Below, piece by piece: positions 21,310 through 35,626 of a DNA stretch of 64,000 nt. The notes beneath the pieces were generated by a model. That model was not told the origin of the DNA. It saw only the letters and a program-made list of their open reading frames with translations, and searched no databases. Position numbers and translations under genes: made by a program. This DNA is from Crossaster papposus. Taxonomy: Eukaryota; Echinodermata; Asteroidea; Velatida; Solasteridae. The DNA lies in assembly GCA_037893245.1 (NCBI GenBank), contig JBAIAA010000606.1, positions 1,116,001 to 1,180,000 of the forward strand. Reading direction: 5' to 3'. The first letter of the stretch is position 1. Each line of letters begins with the position of its first letter.

Positions 21310-24300
21310 TCAAATTCGCCATAGGTTTGTGCACACAATCCCCGCCCACAAATAAGGGCATGAAGGAAAGCATGCCCCGGGAAGGGGCTGGGTGTTAGGA
21401 GATAGAGGGGGGCCTCCAGGAATGGCAAAATTAGCAATTTGACCCGGGGCATGCTTTGTTAGTATTTTATTTCGATTTTCTGAAAATGTTAACGTTAACA
21501 CACGCGTTTCAAATTCGCCATAGGTTTGTGCATACAATCCCCGCCCACAAATAAGGGCATGAAGGAAAGCATGCCCCGGGAAGGGGCTGGGTGTTAGGAG
21601 ATAGAGGGGGGCCTCCAGGTATGGCAAAATTAGCAATTTGACCCGGGTCATGCTTTGTTAGTATTTTATTTCGATTTTCTGAAAATTGTAACGTTAACAC
21701 ACGCGTTTCAAATTCGCCATAGGTTTGTGCACACAATCCCCGCCCACAAATAAGGGCATGAAGGAAAGCATGCCACGGGAAGGGGCTGGGTGTTAGGAGA
21801 TAGAGGGGGGCCTCCAGGAATGGCAAAATTAGCAATTTGACCCGGGGCATGCTTTGTTAGTATTTTATTTCGATTTTCTGAAATTTTAACGTTAACACAC
21901 GCGTTTCAAATTCGCCATAGGTTTGTGCACACAATCCCCGCCCACAAATAAGGGCATGAAGGAAAGCATGCCCCGGGAAGGGGCTGGGTGTTAGGAGATA
22001 GAGGGGGGCCTCCAGGAATGGCAATATGAGCAATTTGACCCGGGGCATGCTTTGTTAGTATTTTATTTCGATTTTCTTAACATTTTTATGTTAACACACG
22101 CGTTTCAAATTCGCCATAGGTTTGTGCACACAATCCCCGCCCACAAATAAGGGCATGAAGGAAAGCATGCCCCGGGAAGGGGCTGGGTGTTAGGAGATAG
22201 AGGGGGGCCTCCAGGAATGGCAAAATTAGCAATTTGACCCGGGGCATGCTTTGTTAGTATTTTATTTCGATTTTCTGAAAATGTTAACGTTAACACAAGC
22301 GTTTCAAATTCGCCATAGGTTTGTGCACACAATCCCCGCCCACAAATAAGGGCATGAAGGAAAGCATGCCCCGGGAAGGGGCTGGGTGTTAGGAGATAGA
22401 GGGGGGCCTCCAGGAATGGCAAAATTTGCAATTTGACCCGGGGCATGCTTTGTTAGTATTTTATTTCGATTTTCTGAAAATGTTAACGTTAACACGCGCG
22501 TTTCAAATTCGCCATAGGTTTGTGCACACAATCCCCGCCCACAAATAAGGGCATGAAGGAAAGCATGCCCCGGGAAGGGGCTGGGTGTTAGGAGATAGAG
22601 GGGGGCCTCCAGGAATGGCAAAATTAGCAATTTGACCCGGGGCATGCTTTGTTAGTATTTTATTTCGATTTTCTGAAATTTTAACGTTAACACACGCGTT
22701 TCAAATTCGCCATAGGTTTGTGCACACAATCCCCGCCCACAAATAAGGGCATGAAGGAAAGCATGCCCCGGGAAGGGGCTGGGTGTTAGGAGATAGAGGG
22801 GGGCCTCCAGGAATGGCAAAATGAGCAATTTGACCCGGGGCATGCTTTGTTAGTATTTTATTTCGATTTTCTGAAAATGTTAACGTTAACACACGCGTTT
22901 CAAATTCGCCATAGGTTTGTGCACACAATCCCCGCCCACAAATAAGGGCATGAAGGAAAGCATGCCTCGGGAAGGGGCTGGGTGTTAGGAGATAGAGGGG
23001 GGCCTCCAGGAATGGCAAAATTAGCAATTTGACCCGGGGCATGCTTTGTTAGTATTTTATTTCGATTTTCTGAAATGTTAACGTTAACACACGCGTTTCA
23101 AATTCGCCATAGGTTTGTGCACACAATCCCCGCCCACAAATAAGGGCATGAAGGAAAGCATGCCCCGGGAAGGGGCTGGGTGTTAGGAGATAGAGGGGGG
23201 CCTCCAGGAATGGCAAAATGAGCAATTTGACCCAGGGCATGCTTTGTTAGTATTTTATTTCGATTTTCGGAAAATGTTAACGTTAACACGCGCGTTTCAC
23301 ATTCGCCATAGGTTTGTGCACACAATCCCCGCCCACAAATAAGGGCATGAAGGAAAGCATGCCCCGGGAAGGGGCTGGGTGTTAGGAGATAGAGGGGGGC
23401 CTCCAGGAATGGCAAAATTTGCAATTTGACCCGGGGCATGCTTTGTTAGTATTTTATTTCGATTTTCTGAAATTTTAACGTTAACACACGCGTTTCAAAT
23501 TCGCCATAGGTTTGTGCACACAATCCCCGCCCACAAATAAGGGCATGAAGGAAAGCATGCCCCGGGAAGGGGCTGGGTGTTAGGAGATAGAGGGGGGCCT
23601 CCAGGAATGGCAAAATGAGCAATTTGACCCGGGGCATGCTTTGTTAGTATTTTATTTCGATTTTCTGAAAATGTTAACGTTAACACACGCGTTTCAAATT
23701 CGCCATAGGTTTGTGCACACAATCCCCGCCCACAAATAAGGGCATGAAGGAAAGCATGCCTCGGGAAGGGGCTGGGTGTTAGGAGATAGAGGGGGGCCTC
23801 CAGGAATGGCAAAATTAGCAATTTGACCCGGGGCATGCTTTGTTAGTATTTTATTTCGATTTTCTGAAATTTTAACGTTAACACACGCGTTTCAAATTCG
23901 CCATAGGTTTGTGCACACAATCCCCGCCCACAAATAAGGGCATGAAGGAAAGCATGCCCCGGGAAGGGGCTGGGTGTTAGGAGATAGAGGGGGGCCTCCA
24001 GGAATGGCAAAATGAGCAATTTGACCCGGGGCATGCTTTGTTAGTATTTTATTTCGATTTTCGGAAAATGTTAACGTTAACACGCGCGTTTTACATTCGC
24101 CATAGGTTTGTGCACACAATCCCCGCCCACAAATAAGGGCATGAAGGAAAGCATGCCCCGGGAAGGGGCTGGGTGTTAGGAGATAGAGGGGGGGCCTCCA
24201 GGAATGGCAAAATTAGCAATTTGACCCGGGGCATGCTTTGTTAGTATTTTATTTCGAGTTTCTGAAAATTGTAACGTTAACACACGCGTTTCAAATTCGC

Positions 24301-27300
24301 CATAGGTTTGTGCACACAATCCCCGCCCACAAATAAGGGCATGAAGGAAAGCATGCCCCGGGAAGGGGCTGGTTGTTAGGAGATAGAGGGGGGCCTCCAG
24401 GAATGGCAACATTAGCAATTTGACCCGGGGCATGCTTTGTTAGTATTTTATTTCGATTTTCTGAAAATGTTAACGTTAACACACGCGTTTCAAATTCGCC
24501 ATAGGTTTGTGCACACAATCCCCGCCCACAAATAAGGGCATGAAGGAAAGCATGCCCCGGGAAGGGGCTGGGTGTTAGGAGATAGAGGAGGGCCTCCAGG
24601 AATGGCAAAATTAGCAATTTGACCCGGGGCATGCTTTGTTAGTATTTTATTTCGATTTTCTGAAAATTGTAACGTTAACACACGCGTTTCAAATTCGCCA
24701 TAGGTTTGTGCACACAATCCCCGCCCACAAATAAGGGCATGAAGGAAAGCATGCCCCGGGAAGGGGCTGGGTGTTAGGAGATAGAGGGGGGCCTCCAGGA
24801 ATGGCAACATTAGCAATTTGACCCGGGGCATGCTTTGTTAGTATTTTATTTCGATTTTCTGAAAATGTTAACGTTAACACACGCGTTTCAAATTTGCCAT
24901 AGGTTTGTGCACACAATCCCCGCCCACAAATAAGGGCATGAAGGAAAGCATGCCCCGGGAAGGGGCTGGGTGTTAGGAGATAGAGGGGGGCCTCCAGGAA
25001 TGGCAAAATTAGCAATTTGACCCGGGGCATGCTTTGTTAGTATTTTATTTCGATTTTCTGAAAATGTTAACGTTAACACACGCGTTTCAAATTCGCCATA
25101 GGTTTGTGCATACAATCCCCGCCCACAAATAAGGGCATGAAGGAAAGCATGCCCCGGGAAGGGGCTGGGTGTTAGGAGATAGAGGGGGGCCTCCAGGTAT
25201 GGCAAAATTAGCAATTTGACCCGGGGCATGCTTTGTTAGTATTTTATTTCGATTTTCTGAAAATTGTAACGTTAACACACGCGTTTCAAATTCGCCATAG
25301 GTTTGTGCACACAATCCCCGCCCACAAATAAGGGCATGAAGGAAAGCATGCCACGGGAAGGGGCTGGGTGTTAGGAGATAGAGGGGGGCCTCCAGGAATG
25401 GCAAAATTAGCAATTTGACCCGGGGCATGCTTTGTTAGTATTTTATTTCGATTTTCTGAAATTTTAACGTTAACACACGCGTTTCAAATTCGCCCTAGGT
25501 TTGTGCACACAATCCCCGCCCACAAATAAGGGCATGAAGGAAAGCATGCTCCGGGAAGGGGCTGGGTGTTAGGAGATAGAGGGGGGCCTCCAGGAATGGC
25601 AATATGAGCAATTTGACCCGGGGCATGCTTTGTTAGTATTTTATTTCGATTTTCTTAACATTTTTATGTTAACACACGCGTTTCAAATTCGCCATAGGTT
25701 TGTGCACACAATCCCCGCCCACAAATAAGGGCATGAAGGAAAGCATGCCCCGGGAAGGGGCTGGGTGTTAGGAGATAGAGGGGGGCCTCCAGGAATGGCA
25801 AAATTAGCAATTTGACCCGGGGCATGCTTTGTTAGTATTTTATTTCGATTTTCTGAAAATGTTAACGTTAACACAAGCGTTTCAAATTCGCCATAGGTTT
25901 GTGCACACAATCCCCGCCCACAAATAAGGGCATGAAGGAAAGCATGCCCCGGGAAGGGGCTGGGTGTTAGGAGATAGAGGGGGGCCTCCAGGAATGGCAA
26001 AATTTGCAATTTGACCCGGGGCATGCTTTGTTAGTATTTTATTTCGATTTTCTGAAAATGTTAACGTTAACACGCGCGTTTCAAATTCGCCATAGGTTTG
26101 TGCACACAATCCCCGCCCACAAATAAGGGCATGAAGGAAAGCATGCCCCGGGAAGGGGCTGGGTGTTAGGAGATAGAGGGGGGCCTCCAGGAATGGCAAA
26201 ATTAGCAATTTGACCCGGGGCATGCTTTGTTAGTATTTTATTTCGATTTTCTGAAATTTTAACGTTAACACACGCGTTTCAAATTCGCCATAGGTTTGTG
26301 CACACAATCCCCGCCCACAAATAAGGGCATGAAGGAAAGCATGCCCCGGGAAGGGGCTGGGTGTTAGGAGATAGAGGGGGGCCTCCAGGAATGGCAAAAT
26401 GAGCAATTTGACCCGGGGCATGCTTTGTTAGTATTTTATTTCGATTTTCTGAAAATGTTAACGTTAACACACGCGTTTCAAATTCGCCATAGGTTTGTGC
26501 ACACAATCCCCGCCCACAAATAAGGGCATGAAGGAAAGCATGCCTCGGGAAGGGGCTGGGTGTTAGGAGATAGAGGGGGGCCTCCAGGAATGGCAAAATT
26601 AGCAATTTGACCCGGGGCATGCTTTGTTAGTATTTTATTTCGATTTTCTGAAATTTTAACGTTAACACACGCGTTTCAAATTCGCCATAGGTTTGTGCAC
26701 ACAATCCCCGCCCACAAATAAGGGCATGAAGGAAAGCATGCCCCGGGAAGGGGCTGGGTGTTAGGAGATAGAGGGGGGCCTCCAGGAATGGCAAAATGAG
26801 CAATTTGACCCGGGGCATGCTTTGTTAGTATTTTATTTCGATTTTCGGAAAATGTTAACGTTAACACGCGCGTTTCACATTCGCCATAGGTTTGTGCACA
26901 CAATCCCCGCCCACAAATAAGGGCATGAAGGAAAGCATGCCCCGGGAAGGGGCTGGGTGTTAGGAGATAGAGGGGGGCCTCCAGGAATGGCAAAATTTGC
27001 AATTTGACCCGGGGCATGCTTTGTTAGTATTTTATTTCGATTTTCTGAAATTTTAACGTTAACACACGCGTTTCAAATTCGCCATAGGTTTGTGCACACA
27101 ATCCCCGCCCACAAATAAGGGCATGAAGGAAAGCATGCCCCGGGAAGGGGCTGGGTGTTAGGAGATAGAGGGGGGCCTCCAGGAATGGCAAAATTAGCAA
27201 TTTGACCCGGGGCATGCTTTGTTAGTATTTTATTTCGATTTTCTGAAAATGTTAACGTTAACACACGCGTTTCAAATTCGCCATAGGTTTGTGCACACAA

Positions 27301-28050
27301 TCCCCGCCCACAAATAAGGGCATGAAGGAAAGCATGCCTCGGGAAGGGGCTGGGTGTTAGGAGATAGAGGGGGGCCTCCAGGAATGGCAAAATTAGCAAT
27401 TTGACCCGGGGCATGCTTTGTTAGTATTTTATTTCGATTTTCTGAAATTTTAACGTTAACACACGCGTTTCAAATTCGCCATAGGTTTGTGCACACAATC
27501 CCCGCCCACAAATAAGGGCATGAAGGAAAGCATGCCCCGGGAAGGGGCTGGGTGTTAGGAGATAGAGGGGGGCCTCCAGGAATGGCAAAATGAGCAATTT
27601 GACGCGGGGCATGCTTTGTTAGTATTTTATTTCGATTTTCGGAAAATGTTAACGTTAACACGCGCGTTTCACATTCGCCATAGGTTTGTGCACACAATCC
27701 CCGCCCACAAATAAGGGCATGAAGGAAAGCATGCCCCGGGAAGGGGCTGGGTGTTAGGAGATAGAGGGGGGGCCTCCAGGAATGGCAAAATTAGCAATTT
27801 GACCCGGGGCATGCTTTGTTAGTATTTTATTTCGATTTTCTGAAAATTGTAACGTTAACACACGCGTTTCAAATTCGCCATAGGTTTGTGCACACAATCC
27901 CCGCCCACAAATAAGGGCATGAAGGAAAGCATGCCCCGGGAAGGGGCTGGTTGTTAGGAGATAGAGGGGGGCCTCCAGGAATGGCAAAATTAGCAATTTG
28001 ACCCGGGGCATGCTTTGTTAGTATTTTATTTCGATTTTCTGAAAATGTTA
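21310..28050. repeat. Duplicated blocks (offset 3578 bp)
   Basis: About 21310-24470 matches about 24888-28050. Shared markers: the CTTAACATTTTTATG hinge (22076 and 25654), runs of 199+198 dimers, TTTCGGAAAATG hinges with TTTCACATTCGCC, and a seven-G run making a 200-bp monomer (near 24190 and 27768). 3578 is 18 x 199 less 4. Some single-base differences exist, such as GGGTCATG near 21666 but GGGGCATG near 25244. Confidence 0.85.
22304..24119. repeat. 397-bp dimers (199 + 198) with 794-bp tetramer order
   Basis: Phase points at 22304, 22701, 23098, 23495 and 23892 are 397 bp apart. The 198-bp partner has GAAATTTT and usually AATGAGC. Every second dimer alternates CCTCGGG with TTTCGGAAAATG / CACATTCGCC, giving a 794-bp tetramer. 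The same pattern recurs at about 25882-27697 and 28864-30282. Confidence 0.85.
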
Positions 28051-31000
28051 ACGTTAACACACGCGTTTCAAATTCGCCATAGGTTTGTGCACACAATCCC
28101 CGCCCACAAATAAGGGCATGAAGGAAAGCATGACCCGGAAAGGGGCTGGGTGTTAGGAGATAGAGGGGGGCCTCCAGGAATGGCAAAATTAGCAATTTGA
28201 CCCGGGGCATGCTTTGTTAGTATTTTATTTCGATTTTCTGAAAATGTTAACGTTAACACACGCGTTTCAAATTCGCCATAGGTTTGTGCATACAATCCCC
28301 GCCCACAAATAAGGGCATGAAGGAAAGCATGCCCCGGGAAGGGGCTGGGTGTTAGGAGATAGAGGGGGGCCTCCAGGTATGGCAAAATTAGCAATTTGAC
28401 CCGGGTCATGCTTTGTTAGTATTTTATTTCGATTTTCTGAAAATTGTAACGTTAACACACGCGTTTCAAATTCGCCATAGGTTTGTGCACACAATCCCCG
28501 CCCACAAATAAGGGCATGAAGGAAAGCATGCCACGGGAAGGGGCTGGGTGTTAGGAGATAGAGGGGGGCCTCCAGGAATGGCAAAATTAGCAATTTGACC
28601 CGGGGCATGCTTTGTTAGTATTTTATTTCGATTTTCTGAAAATTTTTACGTTAACACACGCGTTTCAAATTCGCCATAGGTTTGTGCACACAATCCCCGC
28701 CCACAAATAAGGGCATGAAGGAAAGCATGCCCCGGGAAGGGGCTGGGTGTTAGGAGATAGAGGGGGGCCTCCAGGAATGGCAAAATTAGCAATTTGACCC
28801 GGGGCATGCTTTGTTAGTATTTTATTTCGATTTTCTGAAAATTGTAACGTTAACACACGCGTTTCAAATTCGCCATAGGTTTGTGCACACAATCCCCGCC
28901 CACAAATAAGGGCATGAAGGAAAGCATGCCTCGGGAAGGGGCTGGGTGTTAGGAGATAGAGGGGGGCCTCCAGGAATGGCAACATTAGCAATTTGACCCG
29001 GGGCATGCTTTGTTAGTATTTTATTTCGATTTTCTGAAAATGTTAACGTTAACACACGCGTTTCAAATTCGCCATAGGTTTGTGCACACAATCCCCGCCC
29101 ACAAATAAGGGCATGAAGGAAAGCATGCCCCGGGAAGGGGCTGGGTGTTAGGAGATAGAGGGGGGCCTCCAGGAATGGCAAAATTAGCAATTTGACCCGG
29201 GGCATGCTTTGTTAGTATTTTATTTCGATTTTCTGAAATGTTAACGTTAACACACGCGTTTCAAATTCGCCATAGGTTTGTGCACACAATCCCCGCCCAC
29301 AAATAAGGGCATGAAGGAAAGCATGCCCCGGGAAGGGGCTGGGTGTTAGGAGATAGAGGGGGGCCTCCAGGAATGGCAAAATGAGCAATTTGACCCGGGG
29401 CATGCTTTGTTAGTATTTTATTTCGATTTTCGGAAAATGTTAACGTTAACACGCGCGTTTCACATTCGCCATAGGTTTGTGCACACAATCCCCGCCCACA
29501 AATAAGGGCATGAAGGAAAGCATGCCCCGGGAAGGGGCTGGGTGTTAGGAGATAGAGGGGGGCCTCCAGGAATGGCAAAATTAGCAATTTGACCCGGGGC
29601 ATGCTTTGTTAGTATTTTATTTCGATTTTCTGAAATTTTAACGTTAACACACGCGTTTCAAATTCGCCATAGGTTTGTGCACACAATCCCCGCCCACAAA
29701 TAAGGGCATGAAGGAAAGCATGCCCCGGGAAGGGGCTGGGTGTTAGGAGATAGAGGGGGGCCTCCAGGAATGGCAAAATGAGCAATTTGACCCGGGGCAT
29801 GCTTTGTTAGTATTTTATTTCGATTTTCTGAAAATGTTAACGTTAACACACGCGTTTCAAATTCGCCATAGGTTTGTGCACACAATCCCCGCCCACAAAT
29901 AAGGGCATGAAGGAAAGCATGCCTCGGAAAGGGGCTGGGTGTTAGGAGATAGAGGGGGGCCTCCAGGAATGGCAAAATTAGCAATTTGACCCGGGGCATG
30001 CTTTGTTAGTATTTTATTTCGATTTTCTGAAATTTTAACGTTAACACACGCGTTTCAAATTCGCCATAGGTTTGTGCACACAATCCCCGCCCACAAATAA
30101 GGGCATGAAGGAAAGCATGCCCCGGGAAGGGGCTGGGTGTTAGGAGATAGAGGGGGGCCTCCAGGAATGGCAAAATGAGTAATTTGACCCGGGGCATGCT
30201 TTGTTAGTATTTTATTTCGATTTTCGGAAAATGTTAACGTTAACACGCGCGTTTCACATTCGCCATAGGTTTGTGCACACAATCCCCGCCCACAAATAAG
30301 GGCATGAAGGAAAGCATGCCCCGGGAAGGGGCTGGGTGTTAGGAGATAGAGGGGGGGCCTCCAGGATTGGCAAAATTAGCAATTTGACCCGGGGCATGCT
30401 TTGTTAGTATTTTATTTCGATTTTCTGAGAATTGTAACGTTAACACACGCGTTTCAAATTCGCCATAGGTTTGTGCACACAATCCCCGCCCACAAATAAG
30501 GGCATGAAGGAAAGCATGCCCCGGGAAGGGGCTGGTTGTTAGGAGATAGAGGGGGGCCTCCAGGAATGGCAACATTAGCAATTTGACCCGGGGCATGCTT
30601 TGTTAGTATTTTATTTCGATTTTCTGAAAATGTTAACGTTAACACACGCGTTTCAAATTCGCCATAGGTTTGTGCACACAATCCCCGCCCACAAATAAGG
30701 GCATGAAGGAAAGCATGCCCCGGAAAGGGGCTGGGTGTTAGGAGATAGAGGGGGGCCTCCAGGAATGGCAAAATTAGCAATTTGACCCGGGGCATGCTTT
30801 GTTAGTATTTTATTTCGATTTTCTGAAAATGTTAACGTTAACACACGCGTTTCAAATTCGCCATAGGTTTGTGCATACAATCCCCGCCCACAAATAAGGG
30901 CATGAAGGAAAGCATGCCCCGGGAAGGGGCTGGGTGTTAGGAGATAGAGGGGGGCCTCCAGGTATGGCAAAATTAGCAATTTGACCCGGGTCATGCTTTG

Positions 31001-31640
31001 TTAGTATTTTATTTCGATTTTCTGAAAATTGTAACGTTAACACACGCGTTTCAAATTCGCCATAGGTTTGTGCACACAATCCCCGCCCACAAATAAGGGC
31101 ATGAAGGAAAGCATGCCACGGGAAGGGGCTGGGTGTTAGGAGATAGAGGGGGGCCTCCAGGAATGGCAAAATTAGCAATTTGACCCGGGGCATGCTTTGT
31201 TAGTATTTTATTTCGATTTTCTGAAAATTTTTACGTTAACACACGCGTTTCAAATTCGCCATAGGTTTGTGCACACAATCCCCGCCCACAAATAAGGGCA
31301 TGAAGGAAAGCATGCCCCGGGAAGGGGCTGGGTGTTAGGAGATAGAGGGGGGCCTCCAGGAATGGCAAAATTAGCAATTTGACCCGGGGCATGCTTTGTT
31401 AGTATTTTATTTCGATTTTCTGAAAATTGTAACGTTAACACACGCGTTTCAAATTCGCCATAGGTTTGTGCACACAATCCCCGCCCACAAATAAGGGCAT
31501 GAAGGAAAGCATGCCCCGGGAAGGGGCTGGGTGTTAGGAGATAGAGGGGGGCCTCCAGGAATGGCAACATTAGCAATTTGACCCGGGGCATGCTTTGTTA
31601 GTATTTTATTTCGATTTTCTGAAAATGTTAACGTTAACAC
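26680..31640. repeat. Duplicated blocks (offset 2585 bp)
   Basis: About 26680-29055 matches about 29265-31640. Shared markers include the 200-bp seven-G monomer (near 27768 and 30353), GGTTGTTAGG (near 27952 and 30537), CCCGGAAAGG (near 28136 and 30721), CCAGGTATGG and GAAAATTTTTACG (near 28640 and 31225). 2585 is 13 x 199 less 2. Confidence 0.83.
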
Positions 31641-34230
31641 ACGCGTTTCAAATTCGCCATAGGTTTGTGCACACAATCCCCGCCCACAAATAAGGGCATG
31701 AAGGAAAGCATGCCTCGGAAAGGGGCTGGGTGTTAGGAGATAGAGGGGGGCCTCCAGGAATGGCAAAATGAGCAATTTGACCCGGGGCATGCTTTGTTAG
31801 TATTTTATTTCGATTTTCTGAAAATGTTAACGTTAACACACGCGTTTCAAATTCGCCATAGGTTTGTGCACACAATCCCCGCCCACAAATAAGGGCATGA
31901 AGGAAAGCATGCCTCGGAAAGGGGCTGGGTGTTAGGAGATAGAGGGGGGCCTCCAGGAATGGCAAAATTAGCAATTTGACCCGGGGCATGCTTTGTTAGT
32001 ATTTTATTTCGATTTTCTGAAATTTTAACGTTAACACACGCGTTTCAAATTCGCCATAGGTTTGTGCACACAATCCCCGCCCACAAATAAGGGCATGAAG
32101 GAAAGCATGCCTCGGAAAGGGGCTGGGTGTTAGGAGATAGAGGGGGGCCTCCAGGAATGGCAAAATTAGCAATTTGACCCGGGGCATGCTTTGTTAGTAT
32201 TTTATTTCGATTTTCTGAAATTTTAACGTTAACACACGCGTTTCAAATTCGCCATAGGTTTGTGCACACAATCCCCGCCCACAAATAAGGGCATGAAGGA
32301 AAGCATGCCCCGGGAAGGGGCTGGGTGTTAGGAGATAGAGGGGGGCCTCCAGGAATGGCAAAATGAGTAATTTGACCCGGGGCATGCTTTGTTAGTATTT
32401 TATTTCGATTTTCGGAAAATGTTAACGTTAACACGCGCGTTTCACATTCGCCATAGGTTTGTGCACACAATCCCCGCCCACAAATAAGGGCATGAAGGAA
32501 AGCATGCCCCGGGAAGGGGCTGGGTGTTAGGAGATAGAGGGGGGGCCTCCAGGATTGGCAAAATTAGCAATTTGACCCGGGGCATGCTTTGTTAGTATTT
32601 TATTTCGATTTTCTGAGAATTGTAACGTTAACACACGCGTTTCAAATTCGCCATAGGTTTGTGCACACAATCCCCGCCCACAAATAAGGGCATGAAGGAA
32701 AGCATGCCCCGGGAAGGGGCTGGTTGTTAGGAGATAGAGGGGGGCCTCCAGGAATGGCAACATTAGCAATTTGACCCGGGGCATGCTTTGTTAGTATTTT
32801 ATTTCGATTTTCTGAAAATGTTAACGTTAACACACGCGTTTCAAATTCGCCATAGGTTTGTGCACACAATCCCCGCCCACAAATAAGGGCATGAAGGAAA
32901 GCATGCCCCGGAAAGGGGCTGGGTGTTAGGAGATAGAGGGGGGCCTCCAGGAATGGCAAAATTAGCAATTTGACCCGGGGCATGCTTTGTTAGTATTTTA
33001 TTTCGATTTTCTGAAAATGTTAACGTTAACACACGCGTTTCAAATTCGCCATAGGTTTGTGCATACAATCCCCGCCCACAAATAAGGGCATGAAGGAAAG
33101 CATGCCCCGGGAAGGGGCTGGGTGTTAGGAGATAGAGGGGGGCCTCCAGGTATGGCAAAATTAGCAATTTGACCCGGGTCATGCTTTGTTAGTATTTTAT
33201 TTCGATTTTCTGAAAATTGTAACGTTAACACACGCGTTTCAAATTCGCCATAGGTTTGTGCACACAATCCCCGCCCACAAATAAGGGCATGAAGGAAAGC
33301 ATGCCACGGGAAGGGGCTGGGTGTTAGGAGATAGAGGGGGGCCTCCAGGAATGGCAAAATTAGCAATTTGACCCGGGGCATGCTTTGTTAGTATTTTATT
33401 TCGATTTTCTGAAAATTTTTACGTTAACACACGCGTTTCAAATTCGCCATAGGTTTGTGCACACAATCCCCGCCCACAAATAAGGGCATGAAGGAAAGCA
33501 TGCCCCGGGAAGGGGCTGGGTGTTAGGAGATAGAGGGGGGCCTCCAGGAATGGCAAAATTAGCAATTTGACCCGGGGCATGCTTTGTTAGTATTTTATTT
33601 CGATTTTCTGAAAATTGTAACGTTAACACACGCGTTTCAAATTCGCCATAGGTTTGTGCACACAATCCCCGCCCACAAATAAGGGCATGAAGGAAAGCAT
33701 GCCCCGGGAAGGGGCTGGGTGTTAGGAGATAGAGGGGGGCCTCCAGGAATGGCAACATTAGCAATTTGACCCGGGGCATGCTTTGTTAGTATTTTATTTC
33801 GATTTTCTGAAAATGTTAACGTTAACACACGCGTTTCAAATTCGCCATAGGTTTGTGCACACAATCCCCGCCCACAAATAAGGGCATGAAGGAAAGCATG
33901 CCTCGGAAAGGGGCTGGGTGTTAGGAGATAGAGGGGGGCCTCCAGGAATGGCAAAATGAGCAATTTGACCCGGGGCATGCTTTGTTAGTATTTTATTTCG
34001 ATTTTCTGAAAATGTTAACGTTAACACACGCGTTTCAAATTCGCCATAGGTTTGTGCACACAATCCCCGCCCACAAATAAGGGCATGAAGGAAAGCATGC
34101 CTCGGAAAGGGGCTGGGTGTTAGGAGATAGAGGGGGGCCTCCAGGAATGGCAAAATTAGCAATTTGACCCGGGGCATGCTTTGTTAGTATTTTATTTCGA
34201 TTTTCTGAAATTTTAACGTTAACACACGCG
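30050..34230. repeat. Tandem pair of 11-monomer blocks (offset 2188 bp)
   Basis: Copy 1 is about 30050-32220 and copy 2 about 32240-34230. GAGTAATTTG (near 30177 and 32365), CCAGGATTGG (near 30361 and 32549), GAGAATTGTAACG (near 30427 and 32615) and CCTCGGAAAGG recur 2188 bp apart. 2188 is 11 x 199 less 1. The copies look nearly identical. Confidence 0.87.
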
Positions 34231-35400
34231 TTTCAAATTCGCCATAGGTTTGTGCACACAATCCCCGCCCACAAATAAGGGCATGAAGGAAAGCATGCCC
34301 CGGGAAGGGGCTGGGTGTTAGGAGATAGAGGGGGGCCTCCAGGAATGGCAAAATGAGCAATTTGACCCGGGGCATGCTTTGTTAGTATTTTATTTCGATT
34401 TTCGGAAAATGTTAACGTTAACACGCGCGTTTCACATTCGCCATAGGTTTGTGCACACAATCCCCGCCCACAAATAAGGGCATGAAGGAAAGCATGCCCC
34501 GGGAAGGGGCTGGGTGTTAGGAGATAGAGGGGGGGCCTCCAGGATTGGCAAAATTAGCAATTTGACCCGGGGCATGCTTTGTTAGTATTTTATTTCGATT
34601 TTCTGAGAATTGTAACGTTAACACACGCGTTTCAAATTCGCCATAGGTTTGTGCACACAATCCCCGCCCACAAATAAGGGCATGAAGGAAAGCATGCCCC
34701 GGGAAGGGGCTGGTTGTTAGGAGATAGAGGGGGGCCTCCAGGAATGGCAACATTAGCAATTTGACCCGGGGCATGCTTTGTTAGTATTTTATTTCGATTT
34801 TCTGAAAATGTTAACGTTAACACACGCGTTTCAAATTCGCCATAGGTTTGTGCACACAATCCCCGCCCACAAATAAGGGCATGAAGGAAAGCATGCCCCG
34901 GAAAGGGGCTGGGTGTTAGGAGATAGAGGGGGGCCTCCAGGAATGGCAAAATTAGCAATTTGACCCGGGGCATGCTTTGTTAGTATTTTATTTCGATTTT
35001 CTGAAAATGTTAACGTTAACACACGCGTTTCAAATTCGCCATAGGTTTGTGCATACAATCCCCGCCCACAAATAAGGGCATGAAGGAAAGCATGCCCCGG
35101 GAAGGGGCTGGGTGTTAGGAGATAGAGGGGGGCCTCCAGGTATGGCAAAATTAGCAATTTGACCCGGGTCATGCTTTGTTAGTATTTTATTTCGATTTTC
35201 TGAAAATTGTAACGTTAACACACGCGTTTCAAATTCGCCATAGGTTTGTGCACACAATCCCCGCCCACAAATAAGGGCATGAAGGAAAGCATGCCACGGG
35301 AAGGGGCTGGGTGTTAGGAGATAGAGGGGGGCCTCCAGGAATGGCAAAATTAGCAATTTGACCCGGGGCATGCTTTGTTAGTATTTTATTTCGATTTTCT
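32243..35400. repeat. Overlapping block copy (offset 1990 bp)
   Basis: About 32243-33400 recurs at about 34233-35390: CCAGGATTGG (32549 and 34539), GAGAATTGTAACG (32615 and 34605), CCAGGTATGG and GGGTCATG follow in the same order. 1990 is 10 x 199, one monomer shorter than the neighbouring 2188-bp unit, as expected from an exchange out of register by one monomer. Confidence 0.85.
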
Positions 35401-35626
35401 GAAAATGTTTACGTTAACACACGCGTTTCAAATTCGCCATAGGTTTGTGCACACAATCCCCGCCCACAAATAAGGGCATGAAGGAAAGCATGCCCCGGGA
35501 AGGGGCTGGGTGTTAGGAGATAGAGGGGGGCCTCCAGGAATGGCAACATTAGCAATTTGACCCGGGGCATGCTTTGTTAGTATTTTATTTCGATTTTCTG
35601 AAAATGTTAACGTTAACACACGCGTT

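Larger units (their letters stand above)
18303..22666. repeat. Tandem pair of 11-monomer blocks (offset 2182 bp)
   Basis: Copy 1 is about 18303-20484 and copy 2 about 20485-22666. Shared markers: CCAGGTATGG (near 19436 and 21618), GGGTCATG (near 19484 and 21666), GCCACGGG (near 19591 and 21773), GCAATATGAGC (near 19841 and 22023), CTTAACATTTTTATG (19894 and 22076). 2182 is 11 x 199 less 7. Confidence 0.88.
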
